From: Syntrophaceae bacterium UBA4059
Lineage (GTDB): Bacteria > Desulfobacterota > Syntrophia > Syntrophales > Smithellaceae
Reading direction: 5' to 3'
Length of the DNA stretch: 22,910 bases
NCBI GenBank assembly: GCA_002382045.1
Contig: DFZJ01000183.1
Location: forward strand, 16,627 to 39,536
Positions within the stretch are counted from its first letter, which is position 1; every line of letters starts with the position of its first letter. The notes below the pieces were generated by a model. That model was not told the origin of the DNA. It searched no databases and worked only from the letters and a program-made list of their open reading frames with translations. A program made the translations under genes and the position numbers. Of this stretch, positions 7,993-15,516 are shown in pieces.

Positions 7993-9009
7993 CTAGAATT
8001 GTTTAAGGAATCGAATATCGTTTTCAAATAAAAGACGAATATCGGTAATACCGTATTTCAGCATGGCAATGCGCTCCAGACCAAGCCCAAAGGCAAATCC
8101 GGAATAAACTTCGGCATCATAACCGACATTTTTAAAGACAGCGGGGTCGACCATGCCGGACCCTAAAATCTCCAGCCAGCCGCTTTGTCCGCAGACGCGG
8201 CAGCCTTTTCCCTGACAAATGACGCAGCAAATATCCACTTCCGCCGACGGCTCGGTAAAGGGGAAAAAACTGGGACGAAAACGCAAGATCGTATCGTCAC
8301 CGAATACTTTTTTGAGAAAAGCGGTCAGGATGCCTTTCAGATCGGCAAAACTAACGCCCCGATCAACCAGCAATCCTTCAATTTGATGAAACATGGGTGT
8401 GTGGGAAACATCCGAATCCGGCCGGTAGACCCGTCCAGGCGACAAAATACGCACGGGAGGTTGCACCTTTTCCATAATCCTTACCTGTACCGGTGAGGTA
8501 TGGGTGCGCAGGACCATATTATCCTCGATATAGAAGGTATCCTGCATATCCCTTGCGGGATGATCCTTGGGAATGTTGAGCGCTTCAAAATTGTAATAGT
8601 CCAACTCAACTTCCGGTCCCTCGACCACCGAAAAGCCAAAAGTAGCAAAGATATCACAAATTTCACGACGGATTTGGATTACCGGATGAACTCTACCCGG
8701 ACGAATACCTCTGCCGGGCAATGTGACATCAATTTTTTCCCTGTTCAGAATTTCTTCTTTTTTGCCCTGCATCTGACGTTCGAGAGCTTCCGTAATTTTT
8801 GTTTCCAGAATCTCTTTTACTTCATTGCAGCGTTTTCCGAACAGAGGTTTCTCCTCAACCGGAACCTGGGCAATATTTCTTAACAGACCGGTGAGCAGAC
8901 CTTTACGGCCCAGATATTTTGTTCTGACAGCCAGAATCGAATCTTCCGTCCGGGCTTCTGCAAGCTCGGCCAAAGCGTCCTTTTCCAGTTGTTGAAGGTC
9001 CCCAATCAT
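7993..9009 (-). CDS. pheS: Phenylalanine-tRNA ligase alpha subunit
   Basis: Catalytic alpha chain of PheRS, charging tRNA-Phe with phenylalanine. The 338 residues are typical. The N-terminal coiled coil (1-90, YLGRKGLLTGLLR) is followed by class II motifs. Motif 2 is around RVYRPDSDVSHTPMFHQIEG and motif 3 is GFAFGLGLERIAMLKYG near the C-terminus. A cysteine-rich loop (CCVICQGKGCRVCG) precedes SGWLEILGSGMV, as in many bacterial PheS. Its ATG overlaps the rplT stop by four bases (ATGA), so translation is coupled to L20. Confidence 0.97.
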   Translation of the reverse strand: MIGDLQQLEKDALAELAEARTEDSILAVRTKYLGRKGLLTGLLRNIAQVPVEEKPLFGKRCNEVKEILETKITEALERQMQGKKEEILNREKIDVTLPGRGIRPGRVHPVIQIRREICDIFATFGFSVVEGPEVELDYYNFEALNIPKDHPARDMQDTFYIEDNMVLRTHTSPVQVRIMEKVQPPVRILSPGRVYRPDSDVSHTPMFHQIEGLLVDRGVSFADLKGILTAFLKKVFGDDTILRFRPSFFPFTEPSAEVDICCVICQGKGCRVCGQSGWLEILGSGMVDPAVFKNVGYDAEVYSGFAFGLGLERIAMLKYGITDIRLLFENDIRFLKQF

Positions 9010-9365
9010 GCCGCCTGCTCGCCTTTAGCCGCGGCCACGATTTTTGCGAAACCCTGCGGGTCATTAACGGCCAATTCAGCCAAAATTTTACGATCCAGGG
9101 TGATACCTGTTTTTTTCATGCTATCCATCAGGCGGCTGTATGAGATATTGTTCAAACGTGCAGCGGCGTTGATGCGCGCGATCCACAGTTGACGGAATTC
9201 CCTTTTACGACCCCTGCGGTCGCGATACGCATAACTCAGGGCCTTGTTGACGGCCTCTGTGGCGGTTCGCAGCAGACGGCTGCGCGCGCCAAAGAAACCC
9301 TTAGCCCTCTTTAATATTGATCTTCTTTTTTTTCGGGCGGTAACGCCTCTTTTTATCCTTGCCAT
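9006..9365 (-). CDS. rplT: 50S ribosomal protein L20
   Basis: Large-subunit protein needed for early 50S assembly and, in several bacteria, a translational repressor of the rpmI-rplT mRNA. The 119 residues have the standard start MARIKRGVTARKKRRSILKRAKG and the conserved SYAYRDRRGRKREFRQLWIARINAA. Highly basic. It sits in the invariant infC-rpmI-rplT order and overlaps pheS by four bases. I saw no obvious L20-binding pseudoknot by eye in the short 48-base gap from rpmI. Confidence 0.97.
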   Translation of the reverse strand: MARIKRGVTARKKRRSILKRAKGFFGARSRLLRTATEAVNKALSYAYRDRRGRKREFRQLWIARINAAARLNNISYSRLMDSMKKTGITLDRKILAELAVNDPQGFAKIVAAAKGEQAA

Positions 9366-9413
9366 TTTCTTTTACTCTCCTCAATTCCTACAGCTTCTGT
9401 ATTGCTTTATCGA

Positions 9414-9611
9414 CTATAAATAAGGAATAAGCCTCTTGATTGCACTTTCATTGGTTGAATGCACCAGCGTGGATTTCCTTAAAGTTCTTTTTCTTTTGGT
9501 GGTCTTTTTTGTAAGGATGTGGCTGGCAAAAGCCTTGCTGCGCTTCACCTTGCCACTGGCGGTCACCGAAAAGCGCTTGGCCGCGCCTCTATGTGTTTTC
9601 ATTTTTGGCAT
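9414..9611 (-). CDS. rpmI: 50S ribosomal protein L35
   Basis: Small basic large-subunit protein of 65 residues, full length for the family. It starts MPKMKTHRGAAKRFSVTASGK and has the conserved HILTKKTTKRKRTLRK stretch. It sits between infC (28-base gap) and rplT. The ATG is preceded by an AGAGGTG-like SD. Confidence 0.96.
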   Translation of the reverse strand: MPKMKTHRGAAKRFSVTASGKVKRSKAFASHILTKKTTKRKRTLRKSTLVHSTNESAIKRLIPYL

Positions 9612-9640
9612 ATTGACACCTCTTTTTTATTCTTTTTTAA

Positions 9641-10150
9641 TTATTTTTTTGGTGAAACAATCATGACCATGTTCCGGCCTTCCAGCCTGGGTTCCTGATC
9701 CATGATACATTCATCAGCCAACGCAACTTTAATCTTATCCATTAATTTTCGGCCGATCTCGGTAAAGGCAATTTCGCGTCCACGGAACATCATCGAGATT
9801 TTCACTTTATCGTGTTGTTCTAAAAATTTCTTAATATGATTTATTTTCGTCTGCAAATCGTGTGCTTCCGTCTTGGGCCTTAAACGGATTTCCTTCACAT
9901 GAATAACGGTCTGAGCCTTTCTGGCATCATGGATTTTCTTGCTTTGTTTATAACGATACTTGCCGTAATCCATGATTTTGCAGACAGGCGGTTCAGTGTT
10001 GGCCGATACTTCCACTAAATCCAGACCGACCCTCTCCGCATTGGCAATTGCTTCATCCAGTGAAATAACGCCCAGCGGCTGTCCTTCCTCATTGATGACT
10101 CTTACAGTAGCCGACTTTATTTCTCGGTTGATTCTTAAATCCTTAACTAT
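9641..10150 (-). CDS. infC: Translation initiation factor IF-3, likely ATA start
   Basis: IF-3 binds the 30S subunit, keeps subunits apart and checks start-codon pairing. Family signs are DLRINREIKSATVRVI at the N-terminus, VEVSANTEPPVCKIMDYGKYRYKQ in the linker region, and the C-terminal domain with VKISMMFRGREI. I place the start at ATA (10150) because a strong SD, GGGGAGGT (10163-10156), lies five bases before it; the product is then 169 residues. The in-frame TTG at 10168 lies upstream of that SD and cannot be served by it. Rare start codons are a known property of infC, since IF-3 rejects non-AUG starts and so limits its own synthesis. It is the second gene of the operon, 37 bases after thrS. 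Confidence 0.9.
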   Translation of the reverse strand: MVKDLRINREIKSATVRVINEEGQPLGVISLDEAIANAERVGLDLVEVSANTEPPVCKIMDYGKYRYKQSKKIHDARKAQTVIHVKEIRLRPKTEAHDLQTKINHIKKFLEQHDKVKISMMFRGREIAFTEIGRKLMDKIKVALADECIMDQEPRLEGRNMVMIVSPKK

Positions 10151-10187
10151 ACGGCACCTCCCCGGCAATCAGTACTTGAATAAAATT

Positions 10188-12113
10188 CTACTTCTTTTTT
10201 TCACACATTTCCCGCACTAAACCAATAAATTGTTCTACCGGCAACGCGCCAGGATTCTGACCGTCACGAAGACGCGGCGCAACAGATCCAGCCGCCATTT
10301 CCTTATCGCCGATCACCAGCATGTAAGGGATTTTCTGCATCTGAGCCTGGCGGATTTTATAGCCCAGCTTTTCATTGTCAAAATATTTCTCACAACGAAT
10401 CCCGGCATCGATTAATCGGTTATAAACCGTCTGTGCATAAGGAATGTGTTTGTCCGTCACCGTCAACAAAACACATTGCGTCGGCGCCAGCCAGACCGGA
10501 AAGGCGCCCGCATACTGTTCGATGAGAACGCCCATAAACCGTTCAATGGCGCCCAGAATGACCCGATGCAACATAACGGGACGATGCTTTTCACCGTCCG
10601 GGCCGATATAACTCAGATCAAAACGTTCCGGAAGCGTAAAATCACACTGGATCGTCGCGCACTGCCATTTTCTTTTTAAAGCATCTTTAATTTTAAAATC
10701 AATTTTCGGCCCGTAGAAAGCGCCGTCGCCTTCATTAACCTCATAGTTGATCTGATTGTCCTTTAAAGCATTTTCCAGCGCATGCGTGGCCAGTGCCCAA
10801 TCCGCATCGGAACCGATGGAATGCTGGGGCCGTGTGCTTAATTCCACTTCATATTCAAAACCGAAAATACCCATTGCATAATTGACAAAATCAGCAATAG
10901 CGCGGATTTCAGAATTAAGCTGTTCGGGCATGCAGAGAATATGAGCGTCATCCTGCGTGAATTGACGCACACGCATCAACCCGTGCAGCACGCCCGTCTT
11001 CTCGTGACGATGAACAGTTCCGAGCTCGAAATAGCGCAGCGGCAGATCACGGTAGCTGCGGATTTTTGACTTATAGATCAGCATATGAGCAAGGCAGTTC
11101 ATCGGCTTAATGCCGTAAGTCTGCTCGTCCACTTCGGTAAAATACATATTATCGCGGTAATGATCAAAATGGCCGGATTTCTTCCACAGATCAACTTTAA
11201 GAATCTGGGGCCCCATGACCATATCGTAACCGCGCTTTAAGTGCTCTTTTCTTTCCCACTCTTCAATAATATACCGCAGCAACATGCCCTTGGGATGAAA
11301 AATGATCAACCCCGCACCCGCTTCGTCATTGACCTGAAACAAATCCAGTTCCCTGCCCAAACGTCTGTGATCTCTTTTCTTTGCTTCTTCCAGCAGAGTC
11401 AGATAATCGGCGAGCGCCCCTTCGTCGGCAAAACCGGTGCCGTAAATGCGCTGCAGCATCTTGTTTTTTTCATCGCCGCGCCAATAAGCTCCCGCCACGC
11501 TCAGCAGTTTAAACGCCTTGATTTTCCCCGTTGACGGAACGTGCGGACCGCGGCACAAATCAACATAATCTCCGTCCTGATAAAGACTGACAACAGAAAC
11601 ATCTGAGGGCAGATCACGAATAAGCTCAACTTTGTAATCTTCGCCTTTTTGCGCGAATAACTCGATAGCCTTCTCGCGGGCCAGTTCTTCCCGAACAAAA
11701 GGATAATCGGCGGCGGCAATTTCTTTCATCCGCTTTTCAATCTTTTCAAAATCGTCGAGCGTAAAGGTTTCGTCATATTCAAAATCGTAGTAAAAACCAT
11801 CCTCAATCGACGGACCGATCGTGACTTTGGCTCCCTTGAAGACATCCTGGACGGCTTGTGCCATGACATGAGACGTACTGTGACGCAATACGGAAAGACC
11901 CTCTTTTGATGAAATGACAACCGGTTCGACCGTTGAATCTTCTTTGATAATGTAGCTCAAGTCAACCAGGACGCCATTGACTTTCGCCGCGACGGCCGAA
12001 TCAAGCGCACTTTTTTTCCAGCCCTCGATGGATTGGCTCACCGTTATGCCGGCAGAAAACGTCTGCTCCGTTTTATCCGGAAAAACTACTTTTACATTCA
12101 TGACCACACTCAT
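10188..12113 (-). CDS. thrS: Threonine-tRNA ligase
   Basis: Class II synthetase charging tRNA-Thr. The 641 residues are full length. Domains are an N-terminal TGS domain (1-65), the editing domain with HSTSH (H78, H82) and DLCRGPH (C187, H191), the catalytic core (about 245-540), and a C-terminal anticodon-binding domain. The zinc ligands of the active site are visible as C340, H391 and H516. ATG 12113 lacks a clear SD. A second ATG four codons in (12101) gives the start MNVKVVFPDKT and cannot be excluded. It heads the thrS-infC-rpmI-rplT-pheS-pheT operon. A hairpin lies 24 bases upstream. Confidence 0.97.
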   Translation of the reverse strand: MSVVMNVKVVFPDKTEQTFSAGITVSQSIEGWKKSALDSAVAAKVNGVLVDLSYIIKEDSTVEPVVISSKEGLSVLRHSTSHVMAQAVQDVFKGAKVTIGPSIEDGFYYDFEYDETFTLDDFEKIEKRMKEIAAADYPFVREELAREKAIELFAQKGEDYKVELIRDLPSDVSVVSLYQDGDYVDLCRGPHVPSTGKIKAFKLLSVAGAYWRGDEKNKMLQRIYGTGFADEGALADYLTLLEEAKKRDHRRLGRELDLFQVNDEAGAGLIIFHPKGMLLRYIIEEWERKEHLKRGYDMVMGPQILKVDLWKKSGHFDHYRDNMYFTEVDEQTYGIKPMNCLAHMLIYKSKIRSYRDLPLRYFELGTVHRHEKTGVLHGLMRVRQFTQDDAHILCMPEQLNSEIRAIADFVNYAMGIFGFEYEVELSTRPQHSIGSDADWALATHALENALKDNQINYEVNEGDGAFYGPKIDFKIKDALKRKWQCATIQCDFTLPERFDLSYIGPDGEKHRPVMLHRVILGAIERFMGVLIEQYAGAFPVWLAPTQCVLLTVTDKHIPYAQTVYNRLIDAGIRCEKYFDNEKLGYKIRQAQMQKIPYMLVIGDKEMAAGSVAPRLRDGQNPGALPVEQFIGLVREMCEKKK

Positions 12114-12137
12114 TTATACCAATCTACTTCATTTTAA

Positions 12138-12167
12138 AAGGGCATCACCATTTTTGCTGATGCCCTT
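12138..12167 (-). terminator. Hairpin between tRNA-Val and thrS
   Basis: A perfect 10-bp stem (AAGGGCATCA / TGATGCCCTT) with a 10-base loop. On the minus strand it is followed by TTTT, so it can act as a terminator for the tRNA transcript. It lies only 24 bases before the thrS start, so a role in the thrS leader is also possible. Confidence 0.7.
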
Positions 12168-12210
12168 CTCATTATCGGCATTTACGGCGCATGCGCGCTC
12201 ATTAGAAAAA

Positions 12211-12285
12211 TGGTAGGCAAGCAGGGATTTGAACCCTGGACATCCACCGCGTCAGGATGGCGCTCTCCCCCTGAGCTACTTGCCT
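12211..12285 (-). tRNA. tRNA-Val (anticodon GAC)
   Basis: The 75-base cloverleaf folds fully by eye. The acceptor stem AGGCAAG / CTTGCCT is perfect. The D arm is GCTC-AGGGGGA-GAGC, the anticodon stem CCATC/GGTGG, the loop CTGACGC with GAC at 34-36, and the T arm CAGGG-TTCAAAT-CCCTG. CCA is encoded at the 3' end (12213-12211). GAC reads GUC and GUU valine codons. It lies between pgsA and thrS on the same strand. Confidence 0.96.
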
Positions 12286-12308
12286 ATATTCAACTTTTAG
12301 AGTTTGGT

Positions 12309-12337
12309 CAACTAGCAGTAAAACACAGCTGTGTCAA
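12309..12337 (-). promoter_or_regulatory. Candidate promoter for tRNA-Val
   Basis: A consensus -35 TTGACA (12337-12332) is followed after exactly 17 bases by TAGTTG (12314-12309), a poor -10. This puts transcription start about 15-20 bases before the tRNA. It begins just after the pgsA stop. Confidence 0.4.
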
Positions 12338-12346
12338 GCAAATATC

Positions 12347-12904
12347 TTACTTTTTAACCTCTTCGATTCCGGAGTTATTTAATATTCGAACCCCTCTTAT
12401 CATGTAAACCAGACCGGAAATAACAGTAAATAAAGCCGTGGCCCAGCAAAGGCCGATAATCCAAGAATACCCGAAATCATGTGTAACCGCTTGGTAAAGC
12501 AAGGCAAAGAAAATTGTGCTTACCTGTAAGGCCGTCGTGATTTTACCGACAATAGCCGGCTTGATCTCGTAAGCAACCGACATCAAAGAGAGAACAGCAA
12601 TACCCAGGAGAATAATAAAGTCCCGGCTGATCACAATTACAGCCAGCCAGCCCGGAATAATACCAAAAACAGCCAGTGATACAAAACTGGTCACCAATAG
12701 CAATTTGTCCGCAATAGGATCAAGGTAAGCCCCCAAAGTTGTCTGACATTTCAGCAAGCGCGCCAGTGTTCCGTCAAGGGCGTCCGTCACGCCTGCTACT
12801 GTAAAAGTGATCAACGCCTTATCATATTCTGTTTGAATCAGAAAAATGACAAATACCGGAACAAGGATAATCCGCAGCAGCGATAAAAAATTGGGGATAT
12901 TCAT
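12347..12904 (-). CDS. pgsA: CDP-diacylglycerol-glycerol-3-phosphate 3-phosphatidyltransferase
   Basis: Inner-membrane enzyme making phosphatidylglycerol phosphate, the committed step to phosphatidylglycerol and cardiolipin. The 185 residues are typical. The CDP-alcohol phosphotransferase signature is complete: DALDGTLARLL followed by GAYLDPIADK supplies all four Asp residues. Several hydrophobic helices follow (about 60-180). The N-terminus MNIPNFLSLLRIILVP fits the family. It starts 7 bases after the FecR-domain gene with no clear SD, which suggests translational coupling. It is the last gene of the envelope operon. Confidence 0.93.
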   Translation of the reverse strand: MNIPNFLSLLRIILVPVFVIFLIQTEYDKALITFTVAGVTDALDGTLARLLKCQTTLGAYLDPIADKLLLVTSFVSLAVFGIIPGWLAVIVISRDFIILLGIAVLSLMSVAYEIKPAIVGKITTALQVSTIFFALLYQAVTHDFGYSWIIGLCWATALFTVISGLVYMIRGVRILNNSGIEEVKK

Positions 12905-12911
12905 CTATCGT

Positions 12912-13694
12912 TTAACGTTGTTGTATCGCTTCGGCTTTTTTATCTCTGCTCTTATTCCAGTTGGCCCAACTGTCCATCTGCTCAGATGCTTCCGTAAAAT
13001 CTTCAGGCTTCTGGGGTTTACCATCAGAAGCAACGCGAATCTGCTGCATCGATTTAACAATATAAACCCACTGCTCCATCGATACGGGTTTGGGCCCTTC
13101 AATGGCCGTTGGTCCGGCAACAGGCTTGGGGGGTCCGACAGCGGAAACAGCTGACGGCTGTTTTTGCGAAGCACCGGCCACACTGACTTCACCGTCATAC
13201 ACTTTTACCAGCGCCGACTGATCCCCTTCAACATCCATACGGTAAATCGTACCGCGAACACCGGCAACGGCGTTCTGGCAGGAAATTTCAAATTTATCTC
13301 CGCCCCCCGGTAAAGCTTTACGCACGTTCGTCCAGATTTTTCCGATGGTCAAGGAAATTCCGACAGCGCGCCTGCCGTCATTTTTTATTTCAGCCTGAAC
13401 AAGTTTGAACTTTGTTTTTTCTGAAAAACGAACAACACTCTTATCCGGAAGCGCCATCTCTAATCGGCTGTCCGCCTCCGTCGATACCTCGCACCCGACA
13501 CTTACATAATCGCCCGTTCTAAGGTAACGGACCGCCCTCTGTCCGTCACAAACAGCCCCGGCCTTTCCCGTCAACACACTGATTTGCGCCTGCCCTTTTG
13601 TCATTTTAACGGTGACCGGCGGTTTTGCCTGAGCAGCGGTGAAAAAAAACAATATCAGGATTGTTAAAGAGATAATGGTGATCATTTTTTTCAT
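12912..13694 (-). CDS. Secreted FecR-domain protein
   Basis: A 260-residue exported protein. A Sec signal peptide (1-23, cut after AQA) precedes a FecR-type beta domain (about 30-175). Markers are YLRTGDYVSVGCEVSTEADSR, LPDKSVVRFSEKTKF, and NAVAGVRGTIYRMDV before KVYDGEVSV. Such domains occur in periplasmic sensor and surface proteins. Unlike true FecR there is no N-terminal cytoplasmic anti-sigma part, and no sigma factor gene is near, so iron regulation should not be assumed. A Pro-rich linker (about 180-205) leads to a charged helical tail with Trp. ATG 13694 has an excellent SD (AGGAG). It follows the lipoprotein gene after 62 bases and precedes pgsA. Confidence 0.8.
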   Translation of the reverse strand: MKKMITIISLTILILFFFTAAQAKPPVTVKMTKGQAQISVLTGKAGAVCDGQRAVRYLRTGDYVSVGCEVSTEADSRLEMALPDKSVVRFSEKTKFKLVQAEIKNDGRRAVGISLTIGKIWTNVRKALPGGGDKFEISCQNAVAGVRGTIYRMDVEGDQSALVKVYDGEVSVAGASQKQPSAVSAVGPPKPVAGPTAIEGPKPVSMEQWVYIVKSMQQIRVASDGKPQKPEDFTEASEQMDSWANWNKSRDKKAEAIQQR

Positions 13695-13756
13695 GGTGTT
13701 CTCCTTTGCATCTCCCTCATGAAGGATTCTTTAAAATTTAATCGAAAATTAAATAA

Positions 13757-14356
13757 TTATCCTCTTAATTTGGGTCCATACGGCAATGTCTCCATGACTT
13801 TACCGACAACTTCTTCCAATGACGCTTCCAAATCCCCCTGGGATTTCATTTCAAGTCTTGTCCAAATCAAATCAAAACTCCGGTTTGTTGTTTTGTATTG
13901 GGCGTCCCAAATCTTTTCACCTGTCTTCGCGCTGCGTAATTCACATCGGACGGAAACCGTTACCGGCGAATAAAAAAAACTTTTTGATATTTTACTGTGC
14001 TGCAGCGAACAGTACATAGCGGCATCAGCGCCCACCAACTCTTCGACTGTCGAAGGCGGGATAGCATCATAATTTTTTAATTCCTTGCCACTGGCCAAAG
14101 GCATCAGTTTACTGTCAATCAAATCAGTGGCTATTGAGGGGTAGCCTTTGAAACGGAGTTCATTGTCTAATTTTGTTCGAAGCATCTTCGAAACCCTTAC
14201 GTCGGCATCAGAGGAATCCAAAGGCATTAAAGCGATAACATTAGCAACTTTCTGATTCTGATCGTTTTTCTTTACGGCAGATGTCTGCGATGAACAGGCA
14301 AACAGGCATAAGCAAAACATTATCCAGATATTAAATAAAATACTATGACCTCTCAT
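13757..14356 (-). CDS. GNA1162/DUF799-like outer-membrane lipoprotein
   Basis: A 199-residue lipoprotein. The signal peptide ends in the lipobox LFAC (Cys21), followed by SS, which fits outer-membrane sorting under the +2 rule. The body resembles the GNA1162/DUF799 family, whose fold is related to CsgG/FlgO-type N-terminal domains. Markers are VIALMPLDSSDADVRVSKML, ELVGADAAMYCSLQ and ELRSAKTGEKIWDAQY, the last being the usual LRxxxTGxxxW element. No pore region is evident. Its ATG overlaps the stop of the FlgT-like gene (ATGA), so the two are made together. A partnership at the outer membrane with the FlgT-like protein is my inference. The family call is from remembered patterns. Confidence 0.72.
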   Translation of the reverse strand: MRGHSILFNIWIMFCLCLFACSSQTSAVKKNDQNQKVANVIALMPLDSSDADVRVSKMLRTKLDNELRFKGYPSIATDLIDSKLMPLASGKELKNYDAIPPSTVEELVGADAAMYCSLQHSKISKSFFYSPVTVSVRCELRSAKTGEKIWDAQYKTTNRSFDLIWTRLEMKSQGDLEASLEEVVGKVMETLPYGPKLRG

Positions 14357-15033
14357 CGTTCCTCCTCTTTGAGCTGTAAAGTGATTTCAACACCATCTTG
14401 ATTTTTCCTGGGCGCCGCGACTAAATATCTTCCCGTTTTTTCAAGCTCGGCTGCCAAATCTCTGACCGATCCAACAACAAGATCAAAATGGACCTGTTCC
14501 CATTCCAAACGGCAAGGATATATACTTTCTACTATTTTCGGGCGGTTTTGTAAAAATGTTTTTAAGCGGTCAAAATCCGAATATTTTTTAACACCTTTTA
14601 ATAATAAAGCAACCGTGACACTTTCTTTGTCTCCTTGTCCACGAAGAACACCCATTTGCAGCAGGTCCTCCCTGACTGCCGCTAACGCCACGACAACGTT
14701 AACCTTGACGGCGTAATCATCGTGCTGCCTGTTTTCCGAAATTATTCGATAGTTTTTTACATATCGATCCGCCTTATCGATCATGATGCTTTTCACGGCC
14801 TGAAATTTTTCATTTTCAAATTGATTCAACAGGATTTGAGCCGCTGCCTGCATAATTGCTTTTTCCAGGGAATTTCTAATGGCCTCTTCACGTGCAAGAG
14901 CCACATCATTTTTTATGACGGCAGCCCCCCCTTCGACTTGAATGGTCCAATCGTTTAATCCTTGACCGGCGTAAGCCGAACCATAGAAAAATCCCGTCAG
15001 CAAAAGAAACATCAGCAAAAGATTTTTTCTCAT
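14353..15033 (-). CDS. Exported protein with FlgT N-terminal-like domain
   Basis: A 226-residue secreted protein with a signal peptide cut after AYA (residue 22). Residues 27-130 match the pattern of the FlgT N-terminal domain: WTIQVEGGAAVIKNDVALA, then REEAIRNSLEKAIMQAA, YVKNYRIISE, and YAVKVNVVVALAAVREDLLQ. In Vibrio, FlgT builds the H ring of the sodium-driven flagellum. Here there is no FlgT middle or C-terminal domain and no flagellar gene nearby, so the domain probably serves another envelope complex. The C-terminal part (about 140-226) is a separate alpha/beta segment I do not recognise. It starts 3 bases after the upstream 120-residue gene and overlaps the lipoprotein gene. Confidence 0.72.
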   Translation of the reverse strand: MRKNLLLMFLLLTGFFYGSAYAGQGLNDWTIQVEGGAAVIKNDVALAREEAIRNSLEKAIMQAAAQILLNQFENEKFQAVKSIMIDKADRYVKNYRIISENRQHDDYAVKVNVVVALAAVREDLLQMGVLRGQGDKESVTVALLLKGVKKYSDFDRLKTFLQNRPKIVESIYPCRLEWEQVHFDLVVGSVRDLAAELEKTGRYLVAAPRKNQDGVEITLQLKEEER

Positions 15034-15036
15034 CAG

Positions 15037-15399
15037 CTAATCTCGTTTGATCGAATGATCTTTGCCCATTCCTTTTATTTTTTCTATCTCTTCCCTAATG
15101 ATGCGCTCGGCTCTAACCGGGACAACTTCCCGTGCTATTTTTTCAATAATTTCATCTACCCGTTTCATAACCATATCGTTTATCTGATCGGCCGAAAAAG
15201 CATCCTCAATCACCTCTGTCAGATCATGGATAGGATAACCATTTGATTGAACACGTTCATACCCCCGGCCGTCAACCACAATAACCGGCTGGGATTTTTT
15301 TCCGTCCGGCATATTACGACTTTGTCCATTTCGTTCATCGACTATTTCGGTCAGTTCGTATATTTTTTTATCTTGAACCGCCCCAGCATCTTCAACCAT
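15037..15399 (-). CDS. Small acidic protein with PopZ-like tail and repeated LTE motif
   Basis: A 120-residue protein with no signal peptide, so cytoplasmic. A short motif occurs twice: IYELTEIVDE (13-22) and IHDLTEVIED (57-66). The C-terminus is a predicted helix pair ending VVPVRAERIIREEIEKI (92-108). The combination of an N-terminal LT-(D/E)-V type motif and a C-terminal P-x-x-(A/V)-E-x-x-(I/V)-x-x-E-(I/V)-x-(R/K)-I helix resembles PopZ (DUF2497), the self-assembling polar scaffold of Alphaproteobacteria. The resemblance is from memory and short, so function is unproven. ATG 15399 has a good SD (GGGGAG, seven bases upstream). It heads the operon with the FlgT-like, lipoprotein and FecR genes, and lies 117 bases after rsmI. 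Confidence 0.7.
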   Translation of the reverse strand: MVEDAGAVQDKKIYELTEIVDERNGQSRNMPDGKKSQPVIVVDGRGYERVQSNGYPIHDLTEVIEDAFSADQINDMVMKRVDEIIEKIAREVVPVRAERIIREEIEKIKGMGKDHSIKRD

Positions 15400-15516
15400 T
15401 TTATATTCTCCCCAACAGGCGCCACGCCGATCAAATGATTAGTTATCTATTGATTTTTTCATGGAGTTACCATAGTGAACGCAACTCTTCAAGCAATATA
15501 TGCAGCGCATTGGCTT

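Noticed and set aside
10151..10168. TTG start for infC
   Set aside because: The strong SD lies downstream of this TTG, so it cannot direct initiation there.
12210..12407. Plus-strand ORF beginning MVGKQGFEPW
   Set aside because: It is the antisense of the tRNA-Val gene, a well-known false protein produced by translating tRNA complements.
15439..15510. Mini-ORF after rsmI with a CIYC motif (23 codons)
   Set aside because: It has no SD, is very short, and the Cys pattern could be chance. It is in frame with rsmI two codons past the stop, but rsmI already has a normal length.
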